NCBI RefSeq assembly: GCF_003355455.1 | Contig: NZ_CP031357.1 | Coordinates: forward strand, 412,501-476,500 | From: Erythrobacter aureus | Lineage (GTDB): Bacteria > Pseudomonadota > Alphaproteobacteria > Sphingomonadales > Sphingomonadaceae | DNA length: 64,000 nt | Direction: 5' to 3' | Shown here: positions 15,805-25,136 of the stretch, one piece after another | Numbering within the stretch: position 1 is the first letter of the stretch | Layout of the letters: every line of letters starts with the position of its first letter | Made by a program: the position numbers and the translations under genes | Notes under the pieces: generated by a model | Told to the model about the DNA's origin: nothing | Seen by the model: only the letters and a program-made list of their open reading frames with translations | The model's database searches: none

Positions 15805-17391
15805 TCAGTGGCGGAAGTGGCGCATCCCGGTAAAGACCATGGCCAGCCCCTTTTCGTCCGCCGCCGCAATCACTTCCTCGTCGCGGATCGAGCCGCCCGG
15901 CTGAATGATCGCGGTCGCGCCCGCTTCCGCCGCAGCCAGCAGGCCGTCGGCGAAGGGGAAGAAGGCATCGGAGGCCACCGCACTTCCCACGGTGCGGGAC
16001 TTGTCCCAGCCGTATTTCTCCGCCGCTTCGGCGGCCTTCATCGCGGCAATGCGCGAGGAATCGCGGCGGTTCATCTGGCCCGCGCCGATCCCGGCCGTGG
16101 CACCGTCTTTGGCATAGACGATAGCGTTGGACTTTACATGGCGCGCCACGGTCCAGGCAAAAAGGCAGTCTTTCAGCTCCTGCTCCGTCGGCTCGCGCTG
16201 GGTGACGACCTCGAGGTCGGCTTCGCTGATGGCGCCATTGTCGCGCGTCTGCACCAGCAGGCCGCCGGTTATCGGCTTGATGGACAGGCCGCCACGGCGC
16301 GGATCGGGCAGATCGCCGGTAACCAGCAGACGCAGGTTCTTCTTCTTCGCAAAGGCCTCGCGCGCTTCGTCGCTGACCGAAGGGGCGATGACGACTTCGG
16401 TGAAGATTTCGCAGATCGCGCGCGCGGTTTCTCCGTCGAGTTCGGTATTGACCGCGACGATCCCGCCGAAAGCCGAGACGCTGTCGCAGGCGAGCGCCTC
16501 GTTCCATGCATCGAGCAAGGTCGAGGCCCGCGCCACGCCGCAGGGATTGGCATGTTTGACGATCACCACCGCCGGATCGCCGCCCTTGAATTCGGCGCAC
16601 AGTTCGAGCGCGGCATCGGCATCGTTGTAATTGTTGTAGCTGAGGTCCTTGCCCTGGAGCTGTTCGGCCTGCGCGATGCCGTGCCCATGCGGCCCGGAGG
16701 GGGTGTAAAGCGCGGCCTTCTGATGCGGATTTTCGCCATAGCGCAGCTCGACCGGCGTCTGGCCGTTGACGGCGAGGAAATCGGGGAAGAGCTGCTGCTG
16801 GTCGGCAAAGGCGAACCATTGGCTGATCATCGAATCATAGGCCGCGGTGGCGGCGAAAGCCTTGGCGGCGCATTTGCGGCGGAAATCGAGCGAGGTCGCG
16901 CCACTCGCCTCCAGTTCGCCGATCAGCGTATCGTAATCGGCCGGATCGGTGACGATGGTGACGAACTGGTGGTTCTTCGCCGCGCTGCGCACCATGGACG
17001 GCCCGCCGATATCGATATTCTCGATAATCTCGTCGCGCTCCGCCCCGCGCATCACGGTCGCTTCGAAGGGGTAGAGATTGACCACGACCAGATCGATCGC
17101 GCCGATCGCGTGTTCTTCCATCGCCGCCGCATGTTCGGGATTGTCGCGCACCGCCAGAAGGCCGCCATGGACCATCGGATGCAGCGTCTTCACGCGCCCG
17201 TCCATCATCTCGGGAAAACCGGTGAGGTCGGAGACGTCCTTTACCTCGAGGCCCGCTTCGCGCAGCGCCTTGGCCGTGCCGCCGGTCGAGACCAGCTCCA
17301 CGCCCTTAGCCGCGAGCGCCTTGCCCAAATCCACCAAGCCGGTCTTGTCGGACACCGAAAGCAGTGCCCGCTTGATCGTTACATCCGTCAC
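15805..17391 (-). CDS. purH: Bifunctional AICAR transformylase / IMP cyclohydrolase
   Basis: This 528-residue, full-length PurH has the N-terminal MGS-like cyclohydrolase domain (IKRALLSVSDKTGLVDLGKA, STGGTAK, DGRVKTLHPMVHGG) and the C-terminal transformylase domain (LRYGENPHQKAALY, VKHANPCGVA, GQMNRRDSSRIA, PGGSIRDEEVI). It catalyses the last two steps of purine synthesis to IMP. The start is GTG at 17391, giving MTDVTIKRALL. It follows the heparinase-like gene after 7 bases on the same strand and probably shares an operon with it and rpe. Confidence 0.97.
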   Translation of the reverse strand: MTDVTIKRALLSVSDKTGLVDLGKALAAKGVELVSTGGTAKALREAGLEVKDVSDLTGFPEMMDGRVKTLHPMVHGGLLAVRDNPEHAAAMEEHAIGAIDLVVVNLYPFEATVMRGAERDEIIENIDIGGPSMVRSAAKNHQFVTIVTDPADYDTLIGELEASGATSLDFRRKCAAKAFAATAAYDSMISQWFAFADQQQLFPDFLAVNGQTPVELRYGENPHQKAALYTPSGPHGHGIAQAEQLQGKDLSYNNYNDADAALELCAEFKGGDPAVVIVKHANPCGVARASTLLDAWNEALACDSVSAFGGIVAVNTELDGETARAICEIFTEVVIAPSVSDEAREAFAKKKNLRLLVTGDLPDPRRGGLSIKPITGGLLVQTRDNGAISEADLEVVTQREPTEQELKDCLFAWTVARHVKSNAIVYAKDGATAGIGAGQMNRRDSSRIAAMKAAEAAEKYGWDKSRTVGSAVASDAFFPFADGLLAAAEAGATAIIQPGGSIRDEEVIAAADEKGLAMVFTGMRHFRH

Positions 17392-17398
17392 GTGTCGG

Positions 17399-19261
17399 TT
17401 ATCCCATGCGTTTGAGCAGCCAGGGGAAGCGCCCCCCGCTGCGCGATGTCAGTCCTTCGACGACAAGCTGTTTGGTCGCTCGCGGGCGTCCCTGCCCGTC
17501 GACCCAGAGGCTGTCCTCGATCGCGATTTGCGCCTCGCCGCTATCGCCTCCGAGCCGGAATTGCCAGTAGCTTCCGTCGGGCAGGGCGAGCCCAGCCCCG
17601 CGCCTGTCGTCCGCCAGACCGGCCTCGATCCCATAGCCGAGGTGAAAGCGGATCGCGAAAGCAATCTTGCCGCGCTTGCCCTGGCGGCCCGAAGGTTCGA
17701 GCATGTCCTCGCCCGACAAGCCGCTGCCATCGGCGCCGAGCAACAGCGTCCGGCGATGGATCAGGCCATAACGCGCGGCATAGCCATTATGCGAAGCTTC
17801 GAGCCGCACCGCATCGCGGCCCTTTTGCTTGACCGCTGTGCGCGCGATATCGACTTCCTCGACGCCCTTGCCGATCTGCCCCTTGATCAACACAGCGGTC
17901 GAATTGGCATCGTCGAGCACCAGCGTCGAATGGGCTGCCGTGCCCCGCAGGCCCTGTTCGATACGCACGGGCACCTGCCCCCCGGCCAGCTCTCCACCAC
18001 CGCAATTGACAATGATGCGCTGTTCGCCATGCGACAGTTCGAAGGCAAGTGTGGAAGCGCAGCCATGGCGCGCATGGCGCGCACGCGGCGGCGGGGCCGC
18101 GTCGAGCACGAGCACGGACTTGCCTGCATCGACGCGTTGGTAGCCCCAATGCCTGCACTCCTTGCCCGGTCGCGCACGAACACCGCTGGCGACAACCAGC
18201 GCATCGAGCCGAGCGGCCGACGTCGCCCCCGCACCCTGCCAGCTACCGACGCCGCGATCCCCCATCCGCAGGGCCAGAAGCGGGGGAACGAGCATGGCGA
18301 GCATGGTCTCGAGCGCCGGCGGCGGAGCGCGATCGACCGCTTCATAGCAGGCGCGCAGATCGACCAGCAGCGCGATGGCCTCCATCTGCGCGAGCGGGCT
18401 GCGCGAGAGCACACCGCCATCATCGCCGACCAGCTCGCCAAGGGCGCGCAGCAATCCTGCTTCCCCGAACAGGCGGCGCGGGCGGCCATCGGGCATAAGC
18501 AGGCCCGCCGCCACGATTGCGCACCAGCCCGCGACCTGTCCGAGCCGGTCATCTGCACTGGCCACCTGGCGGTCGAGAAAACGTGCCGTCGCCTCCATCG
18601 CTTCCAGGGCTTGTCCGCGCAATTTGGCATCACCGCCCAGCAGCAGGGGCGCATGAACCAGCCAGGCCAGCAATCGCAGCCCGGCGTGCTCGACGCTCCA
18701 TGCAGGCCCCTTGGCGGGCACCGGATTGGCCTTGAGCCAGCGGGCCAGCAGCTTCTCGCCTATCGCAGCGCATTCCTCGCGCGGGGCGCAGGCATCGAGA
18801 TCGCGCAGCCAGGTGAAGCCCTGCACCACGCGCTGCACCGGAGGAGTCAGCGATGCATTGCTGGCGAAATCGACCTTGTCGATCGGCACTTTGAGTCCAT
18901 GGACGAGGAATTGCCCCGCCCGCAACGCCATCCCCGCAGCCCGCTCCCCTTCCAGCGGGCTGGCAACGGTTGCCAGCATACGCAGGGCGGAGGGCTTGCG
19001 CAGCGGCGCCGCGAGCACCGAGCCGGGCACACCGATCCGGTAGGCCCAGCGAACCACGCTGTCGACGGGGCCTGCGCGCGGCGGGCGAAAGTCGGACAGG
19101 ACCAGCGCACGCGCCGGTTCCACGGCTATCGCTTCGAGTTCGGCGGGCGCCGCATTATCCACCAGCGGTTCCGCCATGCCGGTGAGCGGCAGGGCCGGCG
19201 CAGCTTCGCTTTCGGCGGCGCTGCCATCCGCGCGCAGGAGAGTGCGCGCGTCGTGGCTCAC
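17399..19261 (-). CDS. Heparinase II/III family protein
   Basis: The protein has 620 residues: an alpha-helical N-terminal half with FDWLRDLDAC-like helices (VQRVVQGFTWLRDLDACAP) and a beta-rich C-terminal half. The C-terminal half contains LAFELSHGEQRIIVNCGG and HSTLVLDDANSTAVL, matching the heparinase II/III-like lyase domain. The true substrate is unlikely to be heparin; an envelope polysaccharide is more likely. The GTG start at 19261 overlaps the rpe stop (GTGA), showing translational coupling. The order rpe / heparinase-like / purH is, from memory, common in sphingomonads. Confidence 0.86.
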   Translation of the reverse strand: MSHDARTLLRADGSAAESEAAPALPLTGMAEPLVDNAAPAELEAIAVEPARALVLSDFRPPRAGPVDSVVRWAYRIGVPGSVLAAPLRKPSALRMLATVASPLEGERAAGMALRAGQFLVHGLKVPIDKVDFASNASLTPPVQRVVQGFTWLRDLDACAPREECAAIGEKLLARWLKANPVPAKGPAWSVEHAGLRLLAWLVHAPLLLGGDAKLRGQALEAMEATARFLDRQVASADDRLGQVAGWCAIVAAGLLMPDGRPRRLFGEAGLLRALGELVGDDGGVLSRSPLAQMEAIALLVDLRACYEAVDRAPPPALETMLAMLVPPLLALRMGDRGVGSWQGAGATSAARLDALVVASGVRARPGKECRHWGYQRVDAGKSVLVLDAAPPPRARHARHGCASTLAFELSHGEQRIIVNCGGGELAGGQVPVRIEQGLRGTAAHSTLVLDDANSTAVLIKGQIGKGVEEVDIARTAVKQKGRDAVRLEASHNGYAARYGLIHRRTLLLGADGSGLSGEDMLEPSGRQGKRGKIAFAIRFHLGYGIEAGLADDRRGAGLALPDGSYWQFRLGGDSGEAQIAIEDSLWVDGQGRPRATKQLVVEGLTSRSGGRFPWLLKRMG

Positions 19262-19920
19262 TGCTGCCCTTTCAGCGCGGCGATATTCGCCGCATAGTGC
19301 GACGGCCCACCCTTGAAGGTCGCCGATCCGGCAACCAGCACGTCGGCCCCGGCATCGACGCAAAGCCGCGCGGTTTCGGCATTCACACCGCCATCCACCT
19401 CCAGATGGATGGGCTTGCCCAGCGCATCGATACGCTTGCGGATCGCCTCGATCTTGCGAAGCTGCGAATGGATGAAGCTCTGCCCGCCAAATCCGGGATT
19501 CACGCTCATCACGAGGACCAGGTCGGCATCTTCCAGAACATAGTCGAGCGATTCGACCGGCGTGCCCGGATTGAGCACGACACCCGCTTTCTTGCCGAGA
19601 TTGGAAATCGCCTGCAGCGTGCGGTGAATATGCGGCCCCGCTTCGGGATGCACGGTGATGATGTCCGCCCCGGCCTCGGCGAACGCCTCCAGATAGGGAT
19701 CGATCGGCGCAATCATTAAATGAACGTCGAACGGCTTGTCGGTGTGGGGGCGCAACGCCTTCACCACGGCCGGACCAATGGTGATGTTGGGCACATAATG
19801 GCCGTCCATCACATCGACATGGATCCAGTCCGCGCCAGCCGCGTCGATCGCCTGCACCTCCGCGCCCAGCGCGGCGAAATCGGCAGACAGAATGGATGGG
19901 GAAATCAACGGGGTGGTCAT
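19258..19920 (-). CDS. rpe: Ribulose-phosphate 3-epimerase
   Basis: This 220-residue TIM barrel starts MTTPLISPSILSADFAALG. Catalytic and metal residues are visible in WIHVDVMDGHYVPNITIGP (about residues 36-54), DVHLMIAPIDPY, the histidine in ITVHPEAG, and LEVDGGVNAETA. It interconverts ribulose-5-phosphate and xylulose-5-phosphate in the pentose phosphate pathway. ATG 19920 gives the family N-terminus; a GTG three codons upstream is less likely. Confidence 0.96.
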   Translation of the reverse strand: MTTPLISPSILSADFAALGAEVQAIDAAGADWIHVDVMDGHYVPNITIGPAVVKALRPHTDKPFDVHLMIAPIDPYLEAFAEAGADIITVHPEAGPHIHRTLQAISNLGKKAGVVLNPGTPVESLDYVLEDADLVLVMSVNPGFGGQSFIHSQLRKIEAIRKRIDALGKPIHLEVDGGVNAETARLCVDAGADVLVAGSATFKGGPSHYAANIAALKGQQ

Positions 19921-20200
19921 GCGGGGCACGGGCCTTGGGTCGCGTGTGAGCTTTGGCCAGCCCTACGCGCGCGAAAGGAGGGTTAACAAGCGAGCGGGGA
20001 GCCCTTTTCCACATGGGCTGCATCTGCTCTACGGTCGATGGCGTCATTCCGATCCATACGGACCAGATCGTGCGCGGCGAAGTAATTCAGCCGCAATTCA
20101 GCGCAATATAGGTAAACAGCAGCCATATCTCGGGGCAGCGCGCCTCGCTTCACCGGCGCCCATATGCCGGTTTTCTACGGATTTGATTCGGACAATGCTG

Positions 20201-20698
20201 ATGAAACGCACGACAATCGCCGCTTCGGGCATCGCAGCGCTCTCGCTCGCGGGACTGGCCGCGCCGGCTCCCGCCGAAGCGCAATATCGCGAAAAAATCA
20301 CCCATGATCCCAGCAAATGCGTATCTGCCGCAGGCCCCGCCGTGTCGGTGACGATCAATGGTATCAAGGCCAGCACCGGTACAATCCGTGTGCAAAGCTA
20401 TCGCGGGACCAAGCAGGATTGGCTCGAAAAGGGCCGCTGGATCTACCGCATGGAAGCGCCGGCCAAAGCGGGGTCGATGACTTTTTGCATGCCGCTGCCC
20501 GCTCCCGGCAAATATGGCATTGCGGTACGCCACGATGTCAATGGCAATGGCAAGACAGATATCTTCACCGATGGCGGCGCGATGTCGAACAATCCCAGCA
20601 TCAACATCTTCAATCTCGGCAAGCCGAGCTACAAGAAGACCGCTTTCGATGTCGGCAACGGCGTGAAAACGATGTCGATCCAGATGCGCTACCGCTGA
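20201..20698 (+). CDS. DUF2141 domain exported protein
   Basis: The protein has 165 residues with a cleaved signal (MKRTTIAASGIAALSLAGLA, cut near AEA). The domain shows the DUF2141 pattern: a strand with TINGIKASTGTIRVQSYRG, then LPAPGKYGIAVRHDVNGNGK with a D-x-N-x-N-G-K loop like a calcium-binding turn. Function is unknown; the family is periplasmic. The ATG at 20201 has GGA 8 bases upstream, better spaced than ATG 20195. A paralogue is at 43478-43948. The gene's end overlaps the convergent Tam41-like gene by 10 bases. Confidence 0.85.
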   Translation: MKRTTIAASGIAALSLAGLAAPAPAEAQYREKITHDPSKCVSAAGPAVSVTINGIKASTGTIRVQSYRGTKQDWLEKGRWIYRMEAPAKAGSMTFCMPLPAPGKYGIAVRHDVNGNGKTDIFTDGGAMSNNPSINIFNLGKPSYKKTAFDVGNGVKTMSIQMRYR

Positions 20699-21585
20699 GC
20701 GCGGCGCTTGCGCCATAGCTCGACCAGCGCCCCCGGCGCGGCGAGCAGCGGGTATTTCGCGCGGAACGGTGTCACTTCGAGAGCGATGCCGGTGTGCCGC
20801 TGCAGCTTCCACGCGGCATAGTCGGCAGCGCCATCGAAGGTGGTGGTTGCCTTGGCCAGCCGCAGCAGGTTGAGCGGCTTGCCAAGGCGGGCGCGGCGGC
20901 GCCACCAGCCGAGAATGCGGCGGCGCTGCGAAGCGGGCAGGCTGGGCCGCAGCACCCCGTTCTCACGCGTAAAACCGATCCCGGCAGCCTCCCAGGCGAG
21001 CGGCAGCAGGCCATCGAAATGCGCCGCATTCACATCGAGTATCGAATCTTCCCGGCCCGGCTTCTCAACCCGGAATTCCGCCCGATAGGTAGCGCGAAAC
21101 AGCGCCCGCCAATACTCTTCGGCAGGTCCGCTTTCGGGGCCGACCGCCGCGGCCAGCCGCCCTGCGGTGACGGCCGCCGATGCCAGCGCCGCAAGCACTG
21201 CGGTGCGGGCGGCATCGTCCGCTACCCAGACCAGGGCCGATGGCTGGACGAAGCGCGCCCAGATCGTCGTATCGCGCGATTGCCCTTCCGCGGCCCTGGC
21301 GAATTGCGCGAGCGACATGGTCGCGATCTTGGCGCGCAGGCACTCTCCCGCATGATCCCATTCGCGATAGCCGACGCGCGGCCAGACGCGCTCGCGTTGG
21401 GGGCCGGGCAGCAGGACATAGAAATCGAGCACACCCTCGAGCGAGCCGGTCCTCAGATTCGACCCGTAGAACAACACGGCAAGCGCGCCCGCCTCTTCCC
21501 CAAGCTGCCGGGCATAGGCCGCGACCTCGTCGCGCACCGGGCGATCGAGTGCGCTCGCGATCCGCTGCGAAAGAGCGGGCTTCAC
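20689..21585 (-). CDS. Tam41-like nucleotidyltransferase, candidate phosphatidate cytidylyltransferase
   Basis: The protein has 298 residues. LFYGSNLRTGSLEGVLDFYV (about residues 38-57) resembles the nucleotidyltransferase G-S...D-x-D/I-x motif of Tam41/Mmp37. The segments IATMSLAQF followed by a VTAGRLA element, and ATYRAEFRVEKPGREDSIL, match the family's V-I-S...AGRL and SYTGDFRM...KV blocks by eye. Tam41 makes CDP-diacylglycerol from phosphatidate and CTP in mitochondria. Its start overlaps the stop of a diacylglycerol kinase gene (ATGA), which would supply phosphatidate. The assignment rests on visual motif comparison only; a generic nucleotidyltransferase is the alternative. Confidence 0.6.
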   Translation of the reverse strand: MKPALSQRIASALDRPVRDEVAAYARQLGEEAGALAVLFYGSNLRTGSLEGVLDFYVLLPGPQRERVWPRVGYREWDHAGECLRAKIATMSLAQFARAAEGQSRDTTIWARFVQPSALVWVADDAARTAVLAALASAAVTAGRLAAAVGPESGPAEEYWRALFRATYRAEFRVEKPGREDSILDVNAAHFDGLLPLAWEAAGIGFTRENGVLRPSLPASQRRRILGWWRRRARLGKPLNLLRLAKATTTFDGAADYAAWKLQRHTGIALEVTPFRAKYPLLAAPGALVELWRKRRAQR

Positions 21586-22619
21586 GCGCTGATGAAAGTG
21601 AGTTCCGGCCCTTGTCCGACCCGGTAACGACCCGGAGGAAAGGCCTCGCCATCCAGAATGACCGGTTCATCGACGTCGACCGCCAGCGCCTCGGCATCGA
21701 GCTGGTGGAGCCCGGCCTTGGCGAGCCAGCCCGGACGCCACCCCATCAGGATAGCGGGCAGCGCCGCGAGCACGCGGCGACGCGGGTGATCGAGCACGGC
21801 GAGTTTGAGACCCGGACGCGGCTGGCCGAAAAGCTCGATGCCCATCGGCATGCGCTCCAGCGTCGAGGCCAGCATGACGCTGCGGCGTGCGGGATTGCCA
21901 TGGGCCGACCGCGGAACGGGCGTGCCCGAGGGAAGGAAGCGCAGCTCCATCTGCGTGCCCCGCCGCCATTTGTTGCGATCGCTCCCGAACAGGCCCTGGA
22001 GCACGCCCCAGGCGCTGGTTGCGCCAACCGCCAGGCTGTTGAAGAAACCCAGCGAATGCGCGTCCTGCCCGGCCTCGATGCCCAGCGTGAACGCCCCGGC
22101 ACCGAAAATGAAACCGAGCATTGCGGGAGATTGTTCGCCATCGCGGCTCACCGTGAGCGGGCGGCGAACCAGCCGCCGGCCCGAGGCATAGGCGGCGATC
22201 GCCCCTTCGAGCGACCAGTCGGCGGGGGCGCCGAGATCGACGTTGAGCGCATTGGTCTTGCCCTTGGGAAGCACCGCTATTGCAGGCCAGCGATCGGCGA
22301 ATACCGCCTGGCCCATGGTCAGCACGTCGCGAACCGTGCCGTCACCGCCGTTGATGACGAGAAAATCGATCCCGTCGCGGGCGAAACCGGCCAGGGCATG
22401 CGCGATCTCGTCACGCGTGCGCGGTTGCGCGACCATGACGCTGTCGGCGCCCGCACAGGCGAGATCCTGCCCCTGATTGCGGTGGCTTCGCGGATTGTAG
22501 ATGATTCCGATACGGGGCTCGGGCACGCGCCGCGCACGGTAGATCGAACGGCGCTTGGGTGCCGTCGTCGCGCTATGCCGTAGCGGCAGGCTGTCGAAAT
22601 TGTAGATTACCCGTTCCAT
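21582..22619 (-). CDS. Diacylglycerol kinase family lipid kinase
   Basis: The protein has 345 residues. The catalytic domain starts about residue 35 with RIGIIYNPRSHRNQG and has the nucleotide loop VINGGDGTVRDVLT (GGDGT at 91-95), then AIAVLPKGKTNALNVDLG. The C-terminal half is the beta-sandwich of DagK/YegS/sphingosine kinases. The substrate is a lipid hydroxyl, most simply diacylglycerol to give phosphatidate. It is the first gene of a two-gene operon with the Tam41-like gene. The 278 bp upstream contain no gene. Confidence 0.88.
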   Translation of the reverse strand: MERVIYNFDSLPLRHSATTAPKRRSIYRARRVPEPRIGIIYNPRSHRNQGQDLACAGADSVMVAQPRTRDEIAHALAGFARDGIDFLVINGGDGTVRDVLTMGQAVFADRWPAIAVLPKGKTNALNVDLGAPADWSLEGAIAAYASGRRLVRRPLTVSRDGEQSPAMLGFIFGAGAFTLGIEAGQDAHSLGFFNSLAVGATSAWGVLQGLFGSDRNKWRRGTQMELRFLPSGTPVPRSAHGNPARRSVMLASTLERMPMGIELFGQPRPGLKLAVLDHPRRRVLAALPAILMGWRPGWLAKAGLHQLDAEALAVDVDEPVILDGEAFPPGRYRVGQGPELTFISA

Positions 22620-22897
22620 GGCCCTTGTGCCTTAATAGCCCCCGCTGGCGCCTACCTAGGATATTTTCGTCAAATTGTAATGGTGCCGCCTCGCATTCTT
22701 CGGATCGGGTGTGCCGATAAGGATACGATCGGTGCGGTATCAGCGGATCCCAACGAGGCGCCGCCCCATCCCGCCCGTGCCCGGAATGCCGTATTGTGCT
22801 GAGCATAGCTGCGCCTCCATCGTATCTGTTGATCGCCAGCATCGCGCCAGGCTCATCACATCGATCCGGCACACACCCGCAGGCGTTGGTGTGGAGC

Positions 22898-23317
22898 TTA
22901 GCGTTTGAGGGCCTGCACACAGGCGGCCCGGTCGACATCGAGGCCGTCGCTGGCACGCCGCGCGTCGACATAGGTCGCGCTCGGCTCGCCGCGCGGCTCC
23001 AGCGGATAAAGATAGATGTCGAGCACGCAGGCCTCGCCCACGAACTGGAGCTTCTTGGCATCGCCTTCCGTCACGTTCAGGCGCGGCGGACCGAACATAT
23101 TGGCGAGCGCCGTCTCGTTTCTGCCGATCACACCTTCCAGGCCGGGCACGTTCATCACTCTCGGCGCGCGGAACGATGGGGTAGTCGGAGCCACGCGCAC
23201 TTCCTGCGGCGGCGGCGAAGCGGCTGGCCGCGATGCGGCGGGCGCGGATGGCACGCTTGCGGGAACGGTGGTGCACGCACCGAGCAAGGGAAGCAGGAAC
23301 AGGGCGGACTTACGCAT
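22898..23317 (-). CDS. Hypothetical lipoprotein
   Basis: The protein has 139 residues. MRKSALFLLPLLGAC gives lipobox L-G-A-C15, followed by a proline/alanine-rich linker to about residue 45. The folded part contains GLEGVIGRNETALANMFGPP, then a cysteine-containing VGEACVLDIYLYPL strand and the C-terminal DRAACVQAL, so a disulfide is possible. Function is not recognised. It overlaps the upstream EI24 gene by 8 bases and is probably co-translated with it. ATG 23317 is chosen because it starts the signal. Confidence 0.8.
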   Translation of the reverse strand: MRKSALFLLPLLGACTTVPASVPSAPAASRPAASPPPQEVRVAPTTPSFRAPRVMNVPGLEGVIGRNETALANMFGPPRLNVTEGDAKKLQFVGEACVLDIYLYPLEPRGEPSATYVDARRASDGLDVDRAACVQALKR

Positions 23318-24002
23318 CGATGCCTTTCTCGCGGGCGCGGTGGACCAGATGGGTCGCACTGGCCGCACCTATTATCGGGGCGAGGAGGTTGACGAAAGGT
23401 ATCGCGAGCAAGGCGACCACCACGCCGCCGAGCAAAAACCGCTTGGCACTGCCCATCGGCGCGATCTCGGCTGCATCGACGCGGTGGCGCAGCCAGACCA
23501 TGTCGCGCAGCTCTCGCCCGATCAGATAGGCATTGACGGCCCAGAACACGGCCGCCGCACCGACACCCGTGACCAGCAGCAGGCCCGCGACTGGCAGAGC
23601 GGCTGCATTGGCAAGGACCGTGCGCGCGAGCGATCGAAACGCATTGCCGACTTCCTCGCTCAGGGGAATGTCGCGAACCGTATGCGCAGCTTGAGGATAG
23701 TGCTTCGCTTCGACCGCCCGCACGACGTCCTCGGCGAAAAACTGGAGCACGAACAGCGCCACGACACGGAACAGGAACCAGCCTGCCAGGATCATACCCG
23801 CTGCTGCGACCAGCGCACCCATGCCGAAGGTATCGGCGCTCGTCACGCTGTCGATCGCGCGCTCGACCAGCACATAGAGCCCCGCCCCCCCTGCGGCGAA
23901 GATGGCCAGGGTCGCCAGCGCGGTCTTGAACAGAACCTTCAGGATCGCCGGGTCGCCCAACTGGCGGATCGACAGGGCGAGAGCGGCAGGCAGCGACATC
24001 AT
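23310..24002 (-). CDS. EI24 domain integral membrane protein
   Basis: This 230-residue protein with about four to five hydrophobic segments matches the EI24/CysZ-type membrane fold: MMSLPAALALSIRQLGDPAI at the N-terminus, AKHYPQAAHT in the loop, and a C-terminal LLGGVVVALLAIPFVNLLAP segment. CysZ proteins carry sulfate; this shorter alphaproteobacterial form has no proven substrate. It is divergent from adenosine kinase, with about 110 bp between the starts. Confidence 0.83.
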   Translation of the reverse strand: MMSLPAALALSIRQLGDPAILKVLFKTALATLAIFAAGGAGLYVLVERAIDSVTSADTFGMGALVAAAGMILAGWFLFRVVALFVLQFFAEDVVRAVEAKHYPQAAHTVRDIPLSEEVGNAFRSLARTVLANAAALPVAGLLLVTGVGAAAVFWAVNAYLIGRELRDMVWLRHRVDAAEIAPMGSAKRFLLGGVVVALLAIPFVNLLAPIIGAASATHLVHRAREKGIDA

Positions 24003-24111
24003 GCGGTGCCGGGATGCGCGCGGCCTGGGCCTAAGTCAACGCTGCCCTTGGCCTATGCGCGACGAAGCGCTAACGGCGCCCGACAATTCGAATCCCCCCG
24101 CCGGAGTACCC

Positions 24112-25107
24112 ATGACCGAACCCCGCTACGACGTTATTGCGATCGGCAATGCCATTGTCGACGTGATGGCCCCCTGCACCGACGAGCTGATCGACGAACT
24201 CGAACTGAACAAGGGCGGCATGACCCTGGTCGACGAGGAGGGTGCGCGGCGGCTCTACGAGGCAATGGGACCGGCGAGGGAAATTTCGGGCGGCTCCGCT
24301 GCCAACACGCTGGCGGGCATGTCGGCACTCGGCGCGCAATGCGCTTTCGTCGGACAGGTTGCAGCCGACCAGCTGGGCGACGTCTTCAGCCACGACATCC
24401 GCGCGGTCGGCATCGATTTCGACACGCCTGCCCGCGAAGGCCAGCCCTCGACCGCGCGTTGCCTCATCTTCGTGACGCCCGATGGCGAGCGTACGATGAA
24501 CACCTTCCTCGGCGCGAGCCAGTTCCTGCCGCCCGCCGCGCTCGACGACGAGCTGATCGCCAGCGCGGGCATCCTCTATCTGGAAGGCTATCTGTGGGAC
24601 CCCGAAGAGCCGCGCAGCGCCATGCGCCGGGCGATCGAGGTGGCGCGCAAGGCGGGGCGCAAGGTCGCCTTTACCGCTTCGGAAAGCTTCGTGATCGACC
24701 GCCACGGCGACGATTTCCGCGCGCTGATCGAAGAGGGACAGATCGACATCCTCTTCGTCAATGAGCACGAACTCGCCACGCTGACCGGGACCGACGATTT
24801 CGAAGCGGGCCTCGCCATGGTGAAGGACCAGATCCCCGTCCTCGTCGCCACCCGCAGCGCCAAGGGCGCGGTCGGCATCGCCAATGGCCAGCGCGCCGAA
24901 GTCGCTGCCGAGCCGATCGAGAAGGTGGTCGACACCACAGGCGCGGGCGACCTTTTCGCCGCCGGTTTTCTCACGGGCCACGCCCGCGGAGAAAGCCTCG
25001 AGACCTGCCTGCGCATGGGCGCCATCTGCGCCGCCGAAATCATCTCGCACTACGGCGCGCGGAGCGAAGCGGATTTGAAGGCGCTGGTGGCTGAGAAGTT
25101 GGGGTGA
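24112..25107 (+). CDS. Adenosine kinase (PfkB family)
   Basis: The protein has 331 residues. N-terminal YDVIAIGNAIVDVMAP, SGGSAANTLAGMSALG (PfkB signature 1, about residues 59-74) and DTTGAGDLFAAGFLTGHARG (signature 2, catalytic aspartate in GAGD) are all present. The pattern with AIVDVMAP is that of adenosine kinases rather than ribokinases or fructokinases. It phosphorylates adenosine to AMP in purine salvage, fitting with purD and purH in the neighbourhood. ATG 24112 is preceded by GGAG. Confidence 0.88.
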   Translation: MTEPRYDVIAIGNAIVDVMAPCTDELIDELELNKGGMTLVDEEGARRLYEAMGPAREISGGSAANTLAGMSALGAQCAFVGQVAADQLGDVFSHDIRAVGIDFDTPAREGQPSTARCLIFVTPDGERTMNTFLGASQFLPPAALDDELIASAGILYLEGYLWDPEEPRSAMRRAIEVARKAGRKVAFTASESFVIDRHGDDFRALIEEGQIDILFVNEHELATLTGTDDFEAGLAMVKDQIPVLVATRSAKGAVGIANGQRAEVAAEPIEKVVDTTGAGDLFAAGFLTGHARGESLETCLRMGAICAAEIISHYGARSEADLKALVAEKLG

Positions 25108-25136
25108 TTGCACGGAATGCAAACCAATTGGGTCAG

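Noticed and set aside
17078..19297. A 739-codon plus-strand frame opposite the heparinase-like and purH genes
   Set aside because: Antisense to two well-supported genes, no recognisable motif.
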